Source: Actinomycetes bacterium (GTDB taxonomy: Bacteria > Actinomycetota > Actinomycetes > Actinomycetales > Micrococcaceae). From it: a DNA stretch of 64,000 bases. The position numbers and the translations under genes are program-made. The notes beneath the pieces were generated by a model. That model was not told the origin of the DNA. It saw only the letters and a program-made list of their open reading frames with translations, and ran no database searches. The stretch is from NCBI GenBank assembly GCA_023426375.1, contig JAFAAV010000037.1, positions 39,583-103,582 of the forward strand. Direction: 5' to 3'. Positions 1-9,283 of the stretch are shown piece by piece (the first letter of the stretch is position 1; each line of letters begins with the position of its first letter).

Positions 1-215
1 CCCAGCGAGTGCACATCGTTGGCCCACAACGTGAAGATGCTGTACGCGTTCCACGTGCGGCCTTCTCTGCGTGTGGGGGCCAGGTCCACGTTGTACAGGC
101 GGTCGCTGGTGATGGGCGGCGGTTCGGTCTGAACCGTGCCGGGCGAATAAACGTGGTCGAATTCCGGGCGTCCGGCGGCACGTTCACGCGACAAAGCGGT
201 CTCGTCAGTGGCCAT
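1..215 (-). CDS. NCS1-family nucleobase/allantoin permease, N-terminal fragment
   Basis: Only the first 71 codons lie in the window; the gene runs off the left edge. The ATG at 215 follows a strong ribosome binding site (AAGGAGGGG, 6 bases upstream). The visible protein has a soluble lead followed by the typical NCS1 entry motif: an N-x-DLAPT stretch, then R-W-x-A-Y-S-I-F and LWANDVHSLG leading into the first membrane helix. NCS1 transporters import nucleobases, allantoin or hydantoins with a cation. Divergence from the glyoxylate/allantoin genes makes allantoin or another purine breakdown product the likely substrate (inference). Confidence 0.8.
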   Translation of the reverse strand, partial: MATDETALSRERAAGRPEFDHVYSPGTVQTEPPPITSDRLYNVDLAPTRREGRTWNAYSIFTLWANDVHSL

Positions 216-280
216 ATCCCCTCCTTAGGTGATGAGTCGATCTCTGAGCACAGCCCTGATGACCTGGCCCGATATGTGGT

Positions 281-355
281 CCACCGGTGGGTGGGAGACA
301 CAGACAGAAACATCTCACACCAAAGGTTGACGTAGGTCACATTCTAACCTAACGT
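281..355. promoter_or_regulatory. Divergent intergenic control region with palindrome and promoter candidate
   Basis: The 216-base gap between the divergent permease and hyi holds a perfect 10-bp palindrome CCACCGGTGG at 281-290, a plausible regulator site. A rightward promoter candidate is TTGACG at 327-332 with TAACGT 17 bases later (350-355); the -10 match is poor, suggesting dependence on an activator or release from a repressor. The regulator itself is not in the window. Confidence 0.3.
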
Positions 356-431
356 TTTCACCAGATAGAACTTAACTTCCATAATCCGAAAGACGGGCAC
401 CCGCGAAGGGCCGCCACACAGGAGGAAAACC

Positions 432-1217
432 GTGAGCTACACCGTCAACTCTTCGATCTTGCTGACCGATCTGCCGATCAACGATCGCCCGCAGGCCGTG
501 GCCTCCGCAGGTTTCACCCGCGCCGAGTTCTGGTGGCCGTTCCCGACCCCCACCCCGACGGATGCAGAGATCCAGGAATTCGTGGACGCACTCAAGAACG
601 CCGGCGTCCAGTTGACCGGTTTGAACTTCTACGCCGGTGACATGCCCGGCGGCGAGCGCGGTGTGCTCTCCCAGCCGGCTCGTTCGGACGAGTTCCAGGC
701 CAATATCGACGCCGTGGTGAAGATCGCCCAGGCCACCGGCTGCAAGGCGTTCAACGCGCTCTACGGCAACCGCCTGGACGGCGAGGACGCCGCAGAACAG
801 GACCGGGTCGGCGTCGAAAACCTGCAGCGTGCGGCGGATGCCGTGGCTCCCTTGGGCGGCGTCGTGCTGCTCGAGCCCGTCTCCGGCACCGAGGCCTACC
901 CGCTCAAGACCGCTGCGGACGCCCTGGCCATCATCGAGAAGGTGGGCCGCGACAACGTCAAGCTGCTGGCGGACTTCTACCACTTGGCCGTCAACGGTGA
1001 TGACGTAGAGAAGGTCATCGAGGAGCACGCCGCGAACTTCGGCCACATCCAGATCGCCGACAACCCGGGCCGCAACGAGCCCGGCACTGGTGAGCTGCCG
1101 CTCGAGAAGTGGATCGACCGCTCCCGTGAACTCGGTTACGACGGCGTGATCGGCCTGGAGTACAAGGCTTCGCAGGAGGATCCCTTCGCGTGGCTGCCCC
1201 GTGAGAAGCGCGCCTGA
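432..1217 (+). CDS. hyi: Hydroxypyruvate isomerase
   Basis: A 261-aa TIM-barrel sugar-isomerase-family protein of normal length for Hyi. It interconverts hydroxypyruvate and tartronate semialdehyde in glyoxylate metabolism. The family signature ADNPGR-x-EPGTGE is near residue 210, and a metal-binding glutamate sits in a LLEPVSGTE stretch near residue 148. The start is GTG with GGAGGA 5 bases upstream. It is the first gene of a rightward run hyi-glxR-gcl-glycerate kinase-allantoinase, the usual partners in purine-derived glyoxylate use. Confidence 0.9.
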   Translation: MSYTVNSSILLTDLPINDRPQAVASAGFTRAEFWWPFPTPTPTDAEIQEFVDALKNAGVQLTGLNFYAGDMPGGERGVLSQPARSDEFQANIDAVVKIAQATGCKAFNALYGNRLDGEDAAEQDRVGVENLQRAADAVAPLGGVVLLEPVSGTEAYPLKTAADALAIIEKVGRDNVKLLADFYHLAVNGDDVEKVIEEHAANFGHIQIADNPGRNEPGTGELPLEKWIDRSRELGYDGVIGLEYKASQEDPFAWLPREKRA

Positions 1218-1303
1218 TCCGGCCGCCTCACCACCTGAAGACAACGAACTGCAGAACACCAGCTACACCCGCGGATCACCGCAGAACTTCTAAGGAGAAC
1301 ATC

Positions 1304-2188
1304 ATGACCAAGGTTGCTGTTATCGGATTGGGCATCATGGGCCTTCCCATGGCCAAGAACCTCGTCACCGCAGGCCACGAGGTCACTGGTTACAACCGCT
1401 CCCCCGAAAAGGCCCAGGAGCTCGCCAAGGCCGGCGGCACCGCTGCCGGTTCCGTGGCCGAGGCCGTCAAGGACGCCGAGGTCATCATCACCATGGTTCC
1501 GGACTCCCCGGACGTTCAGGCCGTGGTCGAGGGTGAGGACGGCGTGTTCGCCAACGCCCCGCAGGGTGCCCTGTGGATCGATGCGTCCACCATCCGCCCG
1601 GACGTGGCCGTGAACCTGGCCGACGCCGCTCGCAAGGCCGGTATCCGCCCGCTGGACGCTCCCGTCTCCGGTGGCGAGCAGGGCGCGATCGACGCAGCAC
1701 TGTCCATCATGGTCGGCGGTGAGGCCACCGATTTCGAGGCTGCCCAGGAAGTCCTCAACGGCGTGGGCAAGACCATCGTGCACGTGGGCCCTTCCGGCTC
1801 CGGCCAGACGGTCAAGGCCGCCAACCAGCTCATCGTGGCCGGCAACATCCAGTTGCTCGCCGAGTCGGTCGTGTTCCTCGAGGCCTACGGCGTTGATACG
1901 GACGCCGCTCTGAAGGTCCTCGGTGGCGGACTGGCCGGCTCCAAGGTTCTCGATCAGAAGGGACAGAAGATGCTCGATCGCAACTTCGATCCCGGTTTCC
2001 GCCTGGCCCTGCACAACAAGGACATGGGCATCGTCACCGCCGCCGCACGCGAGGCCGGCGTCACTATCCCGTTGGGCGCTGTCGTCGCCCAGTTGGTCTC
2101 CGCCCTGGTCGCCCGCGGCGACGGCGGACTGGATCACTCGGGTCTGTTCAAGCTCGCCAATGAGCTGTCCGGCGGCGACAAGAAGTAA
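1304..2188 (+). CDS. glxR: Tartronate semialdehyde reductase (2-hydroxy-3-oxopropionate reductase)
   Basis: A 294-aa member of the beta-hydroxyacid dehydrogenase family. It reduces tartronate semialdehyde to D-glycerate with NAD(P)H. Residues 7-16 hold the dinucleotide-binding GLGIMGLPMA motif, the substrate-binding DAPVSGG lies near residue 120, and the catalytic-lysine motif KAANQ lies near 170. AAGGAG lies 7 bases before the ATG. It sits between hyi and gcl and consumes the gcl product. Confidence 0.92.
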   Translation: MTKVAVIGLGIMGLPMAKNLVTAGHEVTGYNRSPEKAQELAKAGGTAAGSVAEAVKDAEVIITMVPDSPDVQAVVEGEDGVFANAPQGALWIDASTIRPDVAVNLADAARKAGIRPLDAPVSGGEQGAIDAALSIMVGGEATDFEAAQEVLNGVGKTIVHVGPSGSGQTVKAANQLIVAGNIQLLAESVVFLEAYGVDTDAALKVLGGGLAGSKVLDQKGQKMLDRNFDPGFRLALHNKDMGIVTAAAREAGVTIPLGAVVAQLVSALVARGDGGLDHSGLFKLANELSGGDKK

Positions 2189-2243
2189 CTTCCCCGGCCC
2201 ACGCGGGCACGGCGGTCTGAGACAAGATTTCAAGGAGAACATC

Positions 2244-4019
<1,776 letters not shown>

Positions 4020-4048
4020 TAACGGACGGTCTACTTCAGTCCGATACA

Positions 4049-4085
4049 CCGCGGGCCGCTCACGGAATCCGTGCGCGGCCCGCGG
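4049..4085 (+). other. Strong intercistronic hairpin between gcl and glycerate kinase
   Basis: CCGCGGGCCG at 4049-4058 pairs perfectly with CGGCCCGCGG at 4076-4085, and an inner CACGGA/TCCGTG pair (4061-4066/4068-4073) extends the stem. No T-run follows, so it looks more like a processing or 3'-stabilising element, or a partial attenuator, than a full terminator. Confidence 0.55.
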
Positions 4086-4114
4086 TTCAGCCAAAGAATT
4101 TTCGGGAGGTTCTC

Positions 4115-5269
4115 GTGCGCATTGTGGTGGCACCAGATAAGTTCAAGGGCTCGGTGAGCGCCGAGGAGGCGGCCGAGCACATCGCTGCCGGGATCCGCGA
4201 GGCCCAGCCGGACGCCCAGGTCACCGTTCTGCCCGTGGCCGACGGCGGTGAGGGCACGCTGGATGCCGCGGTCACCGCCGGCTACACGCGCCACGACCTC
4301 ACGGTCACTGGACCCGTCGGCGAACCCGTGGCCGCGGCCTGGGCTCGTCTCGACGACACCGCCGTGGTCGAGATGTCCCTGGCCTCCGGGCTGGCTGCAC
4401 TCCCCCATGACGAGAACGGGGAACCGATCCTCGCCGCTCGCGAGGCCACCAGCCGCGGCAGCGGTGAGTTGATTGCCGCGGCCTTGGACGCCGGCTGCAC
4501 CCAGATCATTTTGGGCGTGGGCGGCAGCGCCAACACGGACGGCGGCGCGGGCATGCTCGCCGGCCTGGGCGCTCGCTTCCTCAATGAGCAGGGCACCGAG
4601 ATTCCCGACGGCGGCGCCGCACTGGCGCAATTGGCCTCCGTGGACGTGTCCGGCCTGCACCCCGGTATTTCCTCCGCACAGTTCATCCTGGCCGCGGACG
4701 TGGACAACCCGCTCACCGGCGAGCGCGGTGCCGCCGCGGTCTTCGGACCCCAGAAGGGTGCCTCCGAACAGGATGTCTCCGAGCTCGACGCCGCCCTGGG
4801 AACCTTCCGCGATGTCCTTGCCGAGGCCTTGGGAGACTCGGCCCGCGACGTCGCGGAAGCCCCGGGTGCCGGTGCCGCCGGCGGGGTGGGTTATGCCGCG
4901 CTGGCCGTCTTGAATGCGACGCGAAGGCCTGGGATCGACGTCGTCCTCGACCTGGTGAACCTGGACGACGCCGTGACCGGCGCAGACTTGCTGATCACCG
5001 GCGAAGGCAGTCTGGACGAGCAATCCCTGGGTGGTAAAACACCGGTGGGTGTGCTCAAGGTTGGCCAGGCCCACGACGTGCCCGTGATCGCCGTGTGCGG
5101 CCGCACCACCCTGGATCGCGAGACCCTGGAGGCCACCGGTTTCCGCGCAACCCACGCGCTGTCCGACCTTGCCCCGGACGCCCAAACATCCATGCGTGAA
5201 GCACCCCGGTTACTCCGTGAGGTGGGACACACGGTAGCTTCAGAACTAGCCAAGACCTCGAACGGCTGA
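4115..5269 (+). CDS. glxK: Glycerate 2-kinase
   Basis: A 384-aa protein of the GlxK/GarK glycerate kinase family, of normal length. It phosphorylates glycerate to 2-phosphoglycerate and so feeds the gcl/glxR product into glycolysis. The N-terminus reads RIVVAPDKFKGS as in the family; glycine-rich GVGGSANTDGG (near residue 133) and ITGEGSLDEQS (near residue 292) are the conserved nucleotide/substrate loops. The GTG start follows a GGGAGG box 5 bases upstream. Longer in-frame starts overlap gcl and lack a ribosome binding site. A strong hairpin lies in the 95-base gap after gcl. Confidence 0.9.
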   Translation: MRIVVAPDKFKGSVSAEEAAEHIAAGIREAQPDAQVTVLPVADGGEGTLDAAVTAGYTRHDLTVTGPVGEPVAAAWARLDDTAVVEMSLASGLAALPHDENGEPILAAREATSRGSGELIAAALDAGCTQIILGVGGSANTDGGAGMLAGLGARFLNEQGTEIPDGGAALAQLASVDVSGLHPGISSAQFILAADVDNPLTGERGAAAVFGPQKGASEQDVSELDAALGTFRDVLAEALGDSARDVAEAPGAGAAGGVGYAALAVLNATRRPGIDVVLDLVNLDDAVTGADLLITGEGSLDEQSLGGKTPVGVLKVGQAHDVPVIAVCGRTTLDRETLEATGFRATHALSDLAPDAQTSMREAPRLLREVGHTVASELAKTSNG

Positions 5270-5320
5270 GCGGCCCGCGCCGTCACCGTTCCCGCACACC
5301 TCCGAAAGGAACTCCCCGTC

Positions 5321-7051
5321 ATGAACGCAACCCCTCAACAGGGCAACAAAGACTCCGGCAAGAACACCGGTAACGCCAAGAACAACCAGCCCGCTGAGGA
5401 CAAGAACCAGCGCACCACGGACCCGCAGGTCAACGAGGAGCGCGCCACGGAGAGTGTGAAGGCCAAGGTGGCCGAGGCGGCGTCGAACCCCGAGGTCAAC
5501 GAATCCCCGCAGGACGTGGCCCAGGAGAACTCGCAGCTGGCCGTGACCGAGGAGCGCAGCGAAGAGGTCGAGTCCGCGCGCGCCGAGCAGATCAAGCTCG
5601 CTAACGAGGTCAACAGTGCCGAGCGGGTGCGCGAACTGATCCGCGCGTACAAGTCGGAGAACAAGCTCAAGGAATCGGACGAGCCCACCGAGGCCCGCAT
5701 CTCCGGTCAGCACTCCGGCAAGTTCGACCTGGTGGTGCGCGGCAAGCAGGTTTCGTGCGGCGATCACTTCTCCCCGCGTGAGATCGGCGTCAAGGACGGC
5801 AAGATCGTGGCGATCGAACCGCTCGGCGCGAACCTCGAAGGCACCAAAGTCGTGGAACTGGCCGATGACGAGACCCTGATCCCCGGCCTCGTGGACACCC
5901 ACGTGCACGTCAACGAGCCCGGCCGTACCGAGTGGGAGGGTTTCGGCTCCGCGACCCGCGCCGCGGCTGCCGGTGGCGTGACCACCATCGTGGACATGCC
6001 CCTGAACTCCGTGCCCGCCACCGTGAACGTGGCCGCGCTCGAGTACAAGCGCCTTTTCGCGCAGCAGAACGCGTTCGTGGACGTCGGTTTCTGGGGTGGT
6101 GCGATCCCCGGTAACAAGAAGGACCTGCGTCCCCTCCACGACGACGGCGTGTTCGGCTTCAAGTGCTTCCTGCTCCACTCCGGCGTGGACGAGTTCCCGC
6201 ACCTGGAAGCGGACGAGATGGAAGAGGCGCTGGCGGAGGTCAAGACCTTCGACTCGCTGCTGATCGTGCACGCGGAGGATTCGCGCACCATCGACAAGGC
6301 CCCGCAGCCCAACGGTGACGTGTACGAGCACTTCCTCAAGTCCCGCCCGCGCGGTGCCGAGAACATCGCCATCGCAGAGGTCATCGAGCGCACCCGCTGG
6401 ACCGAGGCGCGCTCGCACATCCTGCACCTGTCCTCCTCCGATGCACTGCCCATGATCGCCTCCGCCAAGCGTGACGGCCTGGACATCACCGTGGAGACCT
6501 GCCCGCACTACCTGACCCTGCTCTCCGAGGAGATCCCCAACGGCGCCACCGCGTTCAAGTGCTGCCCGCCGGTGCGCGAGGTCTCCAACCGCGAGAAGCT
6601 GTGGGAGGGTCTGCTGGACGGAACCATCGACTTCATCGTCTCGGACCACTCGCCGTCGACCCTGGATCTCAAGGACCTGGGCAACGGTGACTTCGGTGTG
6701 GCCTGGGGCGGCGTGTCGTCCCTGCAGCTGGGTCTGTCCCTGATCTGGACCGAAGCACGACGCCGCGGCGTGGGCCTGGACAAGGTGCTCCAGTGGATGT
6801 CCACTCGCCCGGCCGAGCGTGTGGGCCTGCGTTCCAAGGGTCGCCTGTCCCTGGGCTACGACGCCGATATGGCCGTCTTCGCGCAGGACGAGAGCTTCGT
6901 GGTGGACGCCAAGGCGCTCAACCACAAGAACCCCATCACCCCGTACCAGGGCAAGGTGCTCTCCGGTAAGGTCCGCAAGACCTTTGTGGGCGGCAAGGAA
7001 GTGGATTACAAGAAGCCCTCGGGCCGTCTGCTCAACCGCGGACTCGTGTGA
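5321..7051 (+). CDS. allB: Allantoinase with a charged N-terminal extension
   Basis: A 576-aa cyclic amidohydrolase converting allantoin to allantoate. The catalytic part begins near residue 134. Metal-site motifs are intact: DTHVHVNEPG (HxH), GFKCFLLHSG (carboxylated lysine), an HAED histidine, LHLSSSDA and DFIVSDHSPS. Allantoinases are usually about 450 aa; here about 133 extra residues rich in N, Q, E, K and D precede the barrel and include a likely helical segment near residues 85-115. The ATG at 5321 has a GAAAGGAA box upstream, and I see no well-placed start at the domain boundary, so the extension looks genuine. Confidence 0.88.
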   Translation: MNATPQQGNKDSGKNTGNAKNNQPAEDKNQRTTDPQVNEERATESVKAKVAEAASNPEVNESPQDVAQENSQLAVTEERSEEVESARAEQIKLANEVNSAERVRELIRAYKSENKLKESDEPTEARISGQHSGKFDLVVRGKQVSCGDHFSPREIGVKDGKIVAIEPLGANLEGTKVVELADDETLIPGLVDTHVHVNEPGRTEWEGFGSATRAAAAGGVTTIVDMPLNSVPATVNVAALEYKRLFAQQNAFVDVGFWGGAIPGNKKDLRPLHDDGVFGFKCFLLHSGVDEFPHLEADEMEEALAEVKTFDSLLIVHAEDSRTIDKAPQPNGDVYEHFLKSRPRGAENIAIAEVIERTRWTEARSHILHLSSSDALPMIASAKRDGLDITVETCPHYLTLLSEEIPNGATAFKCCPPVREVSNREKLWEGLLDGTIDFIVSDHSPSTLDLKDLGNGDFGVAWGGVSSLQLGLSLIWTEARRRGVGLDKVLQWMSTRPAERVGLRSKGRLSLGYDADMAVFAQDESFVVDAKALNHKNPITPYQGKVLSGKVRKTFVGGKEVDYKKPSGRLLNRGLV

Positions 7052-7082
7052 TTCGCACTCCGTAGTGGCCTATTAGTGGCTT

Positions 7083-7126
7083 GCCCGGGTTTCACGGTTC
7101 ATACTGTGAAGCCCGGGCAGAGTTTT
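7083..7126 (+). terminator. Terminator after allB
   Basis: GCCCGGGTTTCAC at 7083-7095 pairs with GTGAAGCCCGGGC at 7106-7118 (one wobble), with a 10-base loop, followed by a TTTT run at 7123-7126. It closes the glyoxylate/allantoin run. A TTGACA hexamer at 7125-7130 just after it could be a -35 box for the next gene, but no convincing -10 follows. Confidence 0.75.
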
Positions 7127-7173
7127 GACATTTTTCGTCGAGGAAGGACCTGTTCCGCAGCTAGGAGCGCGCC

Positions 7174-7938
7174 ATGACTGATTTGATCGATACCACCGAG
7201 ATGTACCTGCGCACCGTGCTGGAGCTCGAAGAAGAGGGCATCCCCGCCCTGCGCGCCCGCATCGTGGAGCGTCTGGGCCACACCGGCCCCACCGTGTCCG
7301 AAACTGTGCAGCGGCTGTGCCGCAAGGGGCTCATGGTGCTCTCCGAGGGAGACATCCGTACCCGCACCGTCTCGCTGACCGCTGAGGGCCGCGAGCAGGC
7401 CACGTCCGTGATGCGCAAGCACCGGCTGGCCGAGCGTCTGTTAGCTGACGTCATCGGACTGGAGCTCCCCTACGTGCACGAAGAAGCGTGCCGCTGGGAA
7501 CACGTGATGAGTGACCGAGTGGAAGTGTTGCTCGAGAAACTGCTGTCCTCACCCACCACCTCCCCCTACGGCACCCCGATCCACGGGGCGTTCACGCAGA
7601 ACCCCGAGGGTGTTTCTCTGTTGGATGCGGTGGCGCAGGCGGGTGCTTCTGGTGCTGCGCAGTCTGATGCGGGCAAGTCTGGCGCGACCGACTCCGACGG
7701 AGAGCGCGAATACACCTTGGAGCTGATCTCGGAATCAGTACAGACCCACGCGGAGGTGCTCCGCTCCCTCTACGACGCCGGACTCATGCCGGGTGCCACC
7801 GTGGTGGTCAGCAGCTCAGCTCCCGCCGATGCGGATGCCCGCTCGGTCCACCCCGGACCTGTCACGCTGCGCCGCTCGGATGGTACCGATGCCGTGGAGA
7901 TCCCTGCTGATTTGGCGGCGTCGATCTTGGTGTCCTGA
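7174..7938 (+). CDS. DtxR/IdeR-family iron-dependent transcriptional repressor
   Basis: A 254-aa winged-helix metalloregulator. The DtxR metal ligands are all seen: Met10, then H83 and E87 in RKHRLAE, H102, and C106/E109/H110 in EACRWEH. The helix-turn-helix near residues 27-52 (GHTGPTVSETVQRL) matches IdeR/DtxR closely, which argues for Fe2+ rather than Mn2+ sensing. After the dimerisation domain comes a low-complexity Ala/Gly/Ser linker of about 35 residues and then an SH3-like domain, so it is slightly longer than Corynebacterium DtxR. A TAGGAG box lies 6 bases before the ATG. Its targets, expected to be iron uptake and storage genes, are not in the window. Confidence 0.88.
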   Translation: MTDLIDTTEMYLRTVLELEEEGIPALRARIVERLGHTGPTVSETVQRLCRKGLMVLSEGDIRTRTVSLTAEGREQATSVMRKHRLAERLLADVIGLELPYVHEEACRWEHVMSDRVEVLLEKLLSSPTTSPYGTPIHGAFTQNPEGVSLLDAVAQAGASGAAQSDAGKSGATDSDGEREYTLELISESVQTHAEVLRSLYDAGLMPGATVVVSSSAPADADARSVHPGPVTLRRSDGTDAVEIPADLAASILVS

Positions 7939-8356
7939 CCGGACATAGGAACAGAGACCGGCACACGCTCAAGCTTGTCCAACCGCCCGGGCTCCCGTCA
8001 TGTGTCCGTGGCGCAGCCTGTTAGCGCGGCCTATCCAGTCTGATGTGAGGAACCTGCAGCACGGCAGTCTCATGTGATGAGAATGCAGAAATCGTGCCCG
8101 CTTCTTACATTTCCCTCCCCTGAGACTTCGCTCCTGCTTTTCCCTCCCACGAGGCTCCCCCGCGTCGAAACCTCACGCCACGTTGCCCACGTCATCGTGC
8201 ATCAACCCCTCATGCACCGGCGCCGAACGCTGTCACCCCACCGTGCGATACGTACATAGCAACTACTCAGAGCCTCAAGGCGATCCTTCAGGCAGCCGGC
8301 CCACGGGGTCGTTTCTGTGCGCCCGCGCAATACCACGAAATTTTTCGGCAAACCTC
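7939..8356. other. Intergenic region without recognised gene
   Basis: About 420 bases after the DtxR gene hold no open frame with coding character, no clear hairpin terminator and no repeat that I recognise. The stretch is pyrimidine-rich around 8095-8165. A small RNA cannot be excluded but nothing positive supports one. Confidence 0.4.
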
Positions 8357-8409
8357 TTGACCTGTGACGCAGCTTACAGTATATTTCATATTACGGAAAA
8401 CAGCTTCCG
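8357..8409 (+). promoter_or_regulatory. Strong sigma-A-type promoter and 5' hairpin before the 59-aa gene
   Basis: TTGACC at 8357-8362 is separated by exactly 17 bases from TATATT at 8380-8385, the best promoter match in the window. A small hairpin CGGAA/TTCCG (8394-8398/8405-8409) lies at the start of the predicted transcript, before the GAAAGGA ribosome binding site. The surrounding A/T-rich patch contrasts with the high-GC background. Confidence 0.7.
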
Positions 8410-8429
8410 GATGATGAAAGGAATGAGAA

Positions 8430-8609
8430 ATGTCGAACGCACCTGCCACTGCAGCCCACGTGTCCTACTTCAAGTACACCGGCGACACCCTGGACCCGGA
8501 TTTCTCCGCCGGTAGCAGCAAGATCGAGAACCGTTCCGCTGAAATGTGGACTCTGGCCGTCTCAGCTGCTTGCATCGGAGCAGCACTGTCCCGGATCCTG
8601 ACCCGCTGA
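8430..8609 (+). CDS. Small 59-aa protein of unknown function
   Basis: Not recognised. The ATG follows a GAAAGGA box 7 bases upstream and a strong promoter. The N-terminal half is hydrophilic (about residues 11-36, with YFKYTGDTLDPDF); the C-terminal part, roughly residues 39-55, is hydrophobic with a single Cys (LAVSAACIGAALSRIL) and ends in LTR. It could be a one-pass membrane peptide. The hydrophilic-leader/hydrophobic-core layout also resembles RiPP precursors, but no modification enzyme is adjacent. It lies 40 bases before the bcp gene and may be cotranscribed with it. Confidence 0.6.
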   Translation: MSNAPATAAHVSYFKYTGDTLDPDFSAGSSKIENRSAEMWTLAVSAACIGAALSRILTR

Positions 8610-8649
8610 CCGCGGATTCCACCGGAACCACCCAACACTAGGAGCAGCC

Positions 8650-9123
8650 ATGTCCCGCGAACTCGCTACGGGCGATACCGCCCCCGCACTCAACCTCACC
8701 GCCCATGACGGCAACACCGTGACCCTCGGTGATCAGAACGAGCGCAGCGCAGTGGTGTACTTCTACCCCAAGGCCTTCACGCCGGGGTGCACCACCGAGG
8801 CATGCGACTTCCGCGACAACCTGGCCGCCATCAAGGGCCTGGGTTACGACGTGTACGGAGTCTCCGGGGACAGCCCGGAAGAACTCAACCGTTTCGTGGA
8901 GGAGTACCACCTCCCCTACACGCTACTTTCCGACCCCGATCACGCAGCCGCCAAGGAATGGGGCGCGTGGGGTGAGCGCACCATCAACGGTGAAACCTCC
9001 GAGGGTCCCCTGCGCTCCACGTTCGTCGTGAACGCAGACGGCACGCTCGCGAACGCCGAATACCGCGTCGATGCGAAGGGACACGTGGGTCGCCTCGTGT
9101 CCGAACTGTCCAACGGTTCCTGA
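8650..9123 (+). CDS. bcp: Thiol peroxidase, PrxQ/Bcp-type peroxiredoxin
   Basis: A 157-aa AhpC/TSA-fold peroxiredoxin that reduces hydrogen peroxide and organic peroxides. The peroxidatic cysteine C47 sits in FTPGCTTEAC, with the resolving C52 five residues later, the hallmark of atypical two-Cys PrxQ enzymes. It has full length and an AGGAG box before the ATG. It is cytosolic (no signal peptide) and is likely recycled by thioredoxin or mycoredoxin. A perfect hairpin terminator follows. Confidence 0.92.
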   Translation: MSRELATGDTAPALNLTAHDGNTVTLGDQNERSAVVYFYPKAFTPGCTTEACDFRDNLAAIKGLGYDVYGVSGDSPEELNRFVEEYHLPYTLLSDPDHAAAKEWGAWGERTINGETSEGPLRSTFVVNADGTLANAEYRVDAKGHVGRLVSELSNGS

Positions 9124-9175
9124 GAACCGTCTCTAAACTCCGCCCGGACAGTGGCCTCCTGGACGGACGGAAATA

Positions 9176-9208
9176 GCGGCAGCCGCCTTCGGGCGGCTGC
9201 CGCCCTTT
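9176..9208 (+). terminator. Intrinsic terminator after bcp
   Basis: GCGGCAGCCGCC at 9176-9187 and GGCGGCTGCCGC at 9192-9203 form a perfect 12-bp stem with a TTCG loop, followed by CCTTT. It lies between bcp and the convergent osmoprotectant operon and could serve both. Confidence 0.85.
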
Positions 9209-9283
9209 AACGCCACGGACGACGCCGCGGGCTCGGCTTCGCAGCCGGCCCGTCACCGGGACACAGCCCCGGAGCTACAGGGA

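Noticed and set aside
1923..2243. An upstream in-frame extension of gcl overlapping glxR
   Set aside because: The extra residues are an out-of-frame reading of glxR, and the ATG at 2244 has a strong ribosome binding site and matches the family N-terminus.
8074..8515. Short open frames in the gap after the DtxR gene
   Set aside because: They lack ribosome binding sites and coding-type composition. The supported gene here is the 59-aa frame at 8430-8609.
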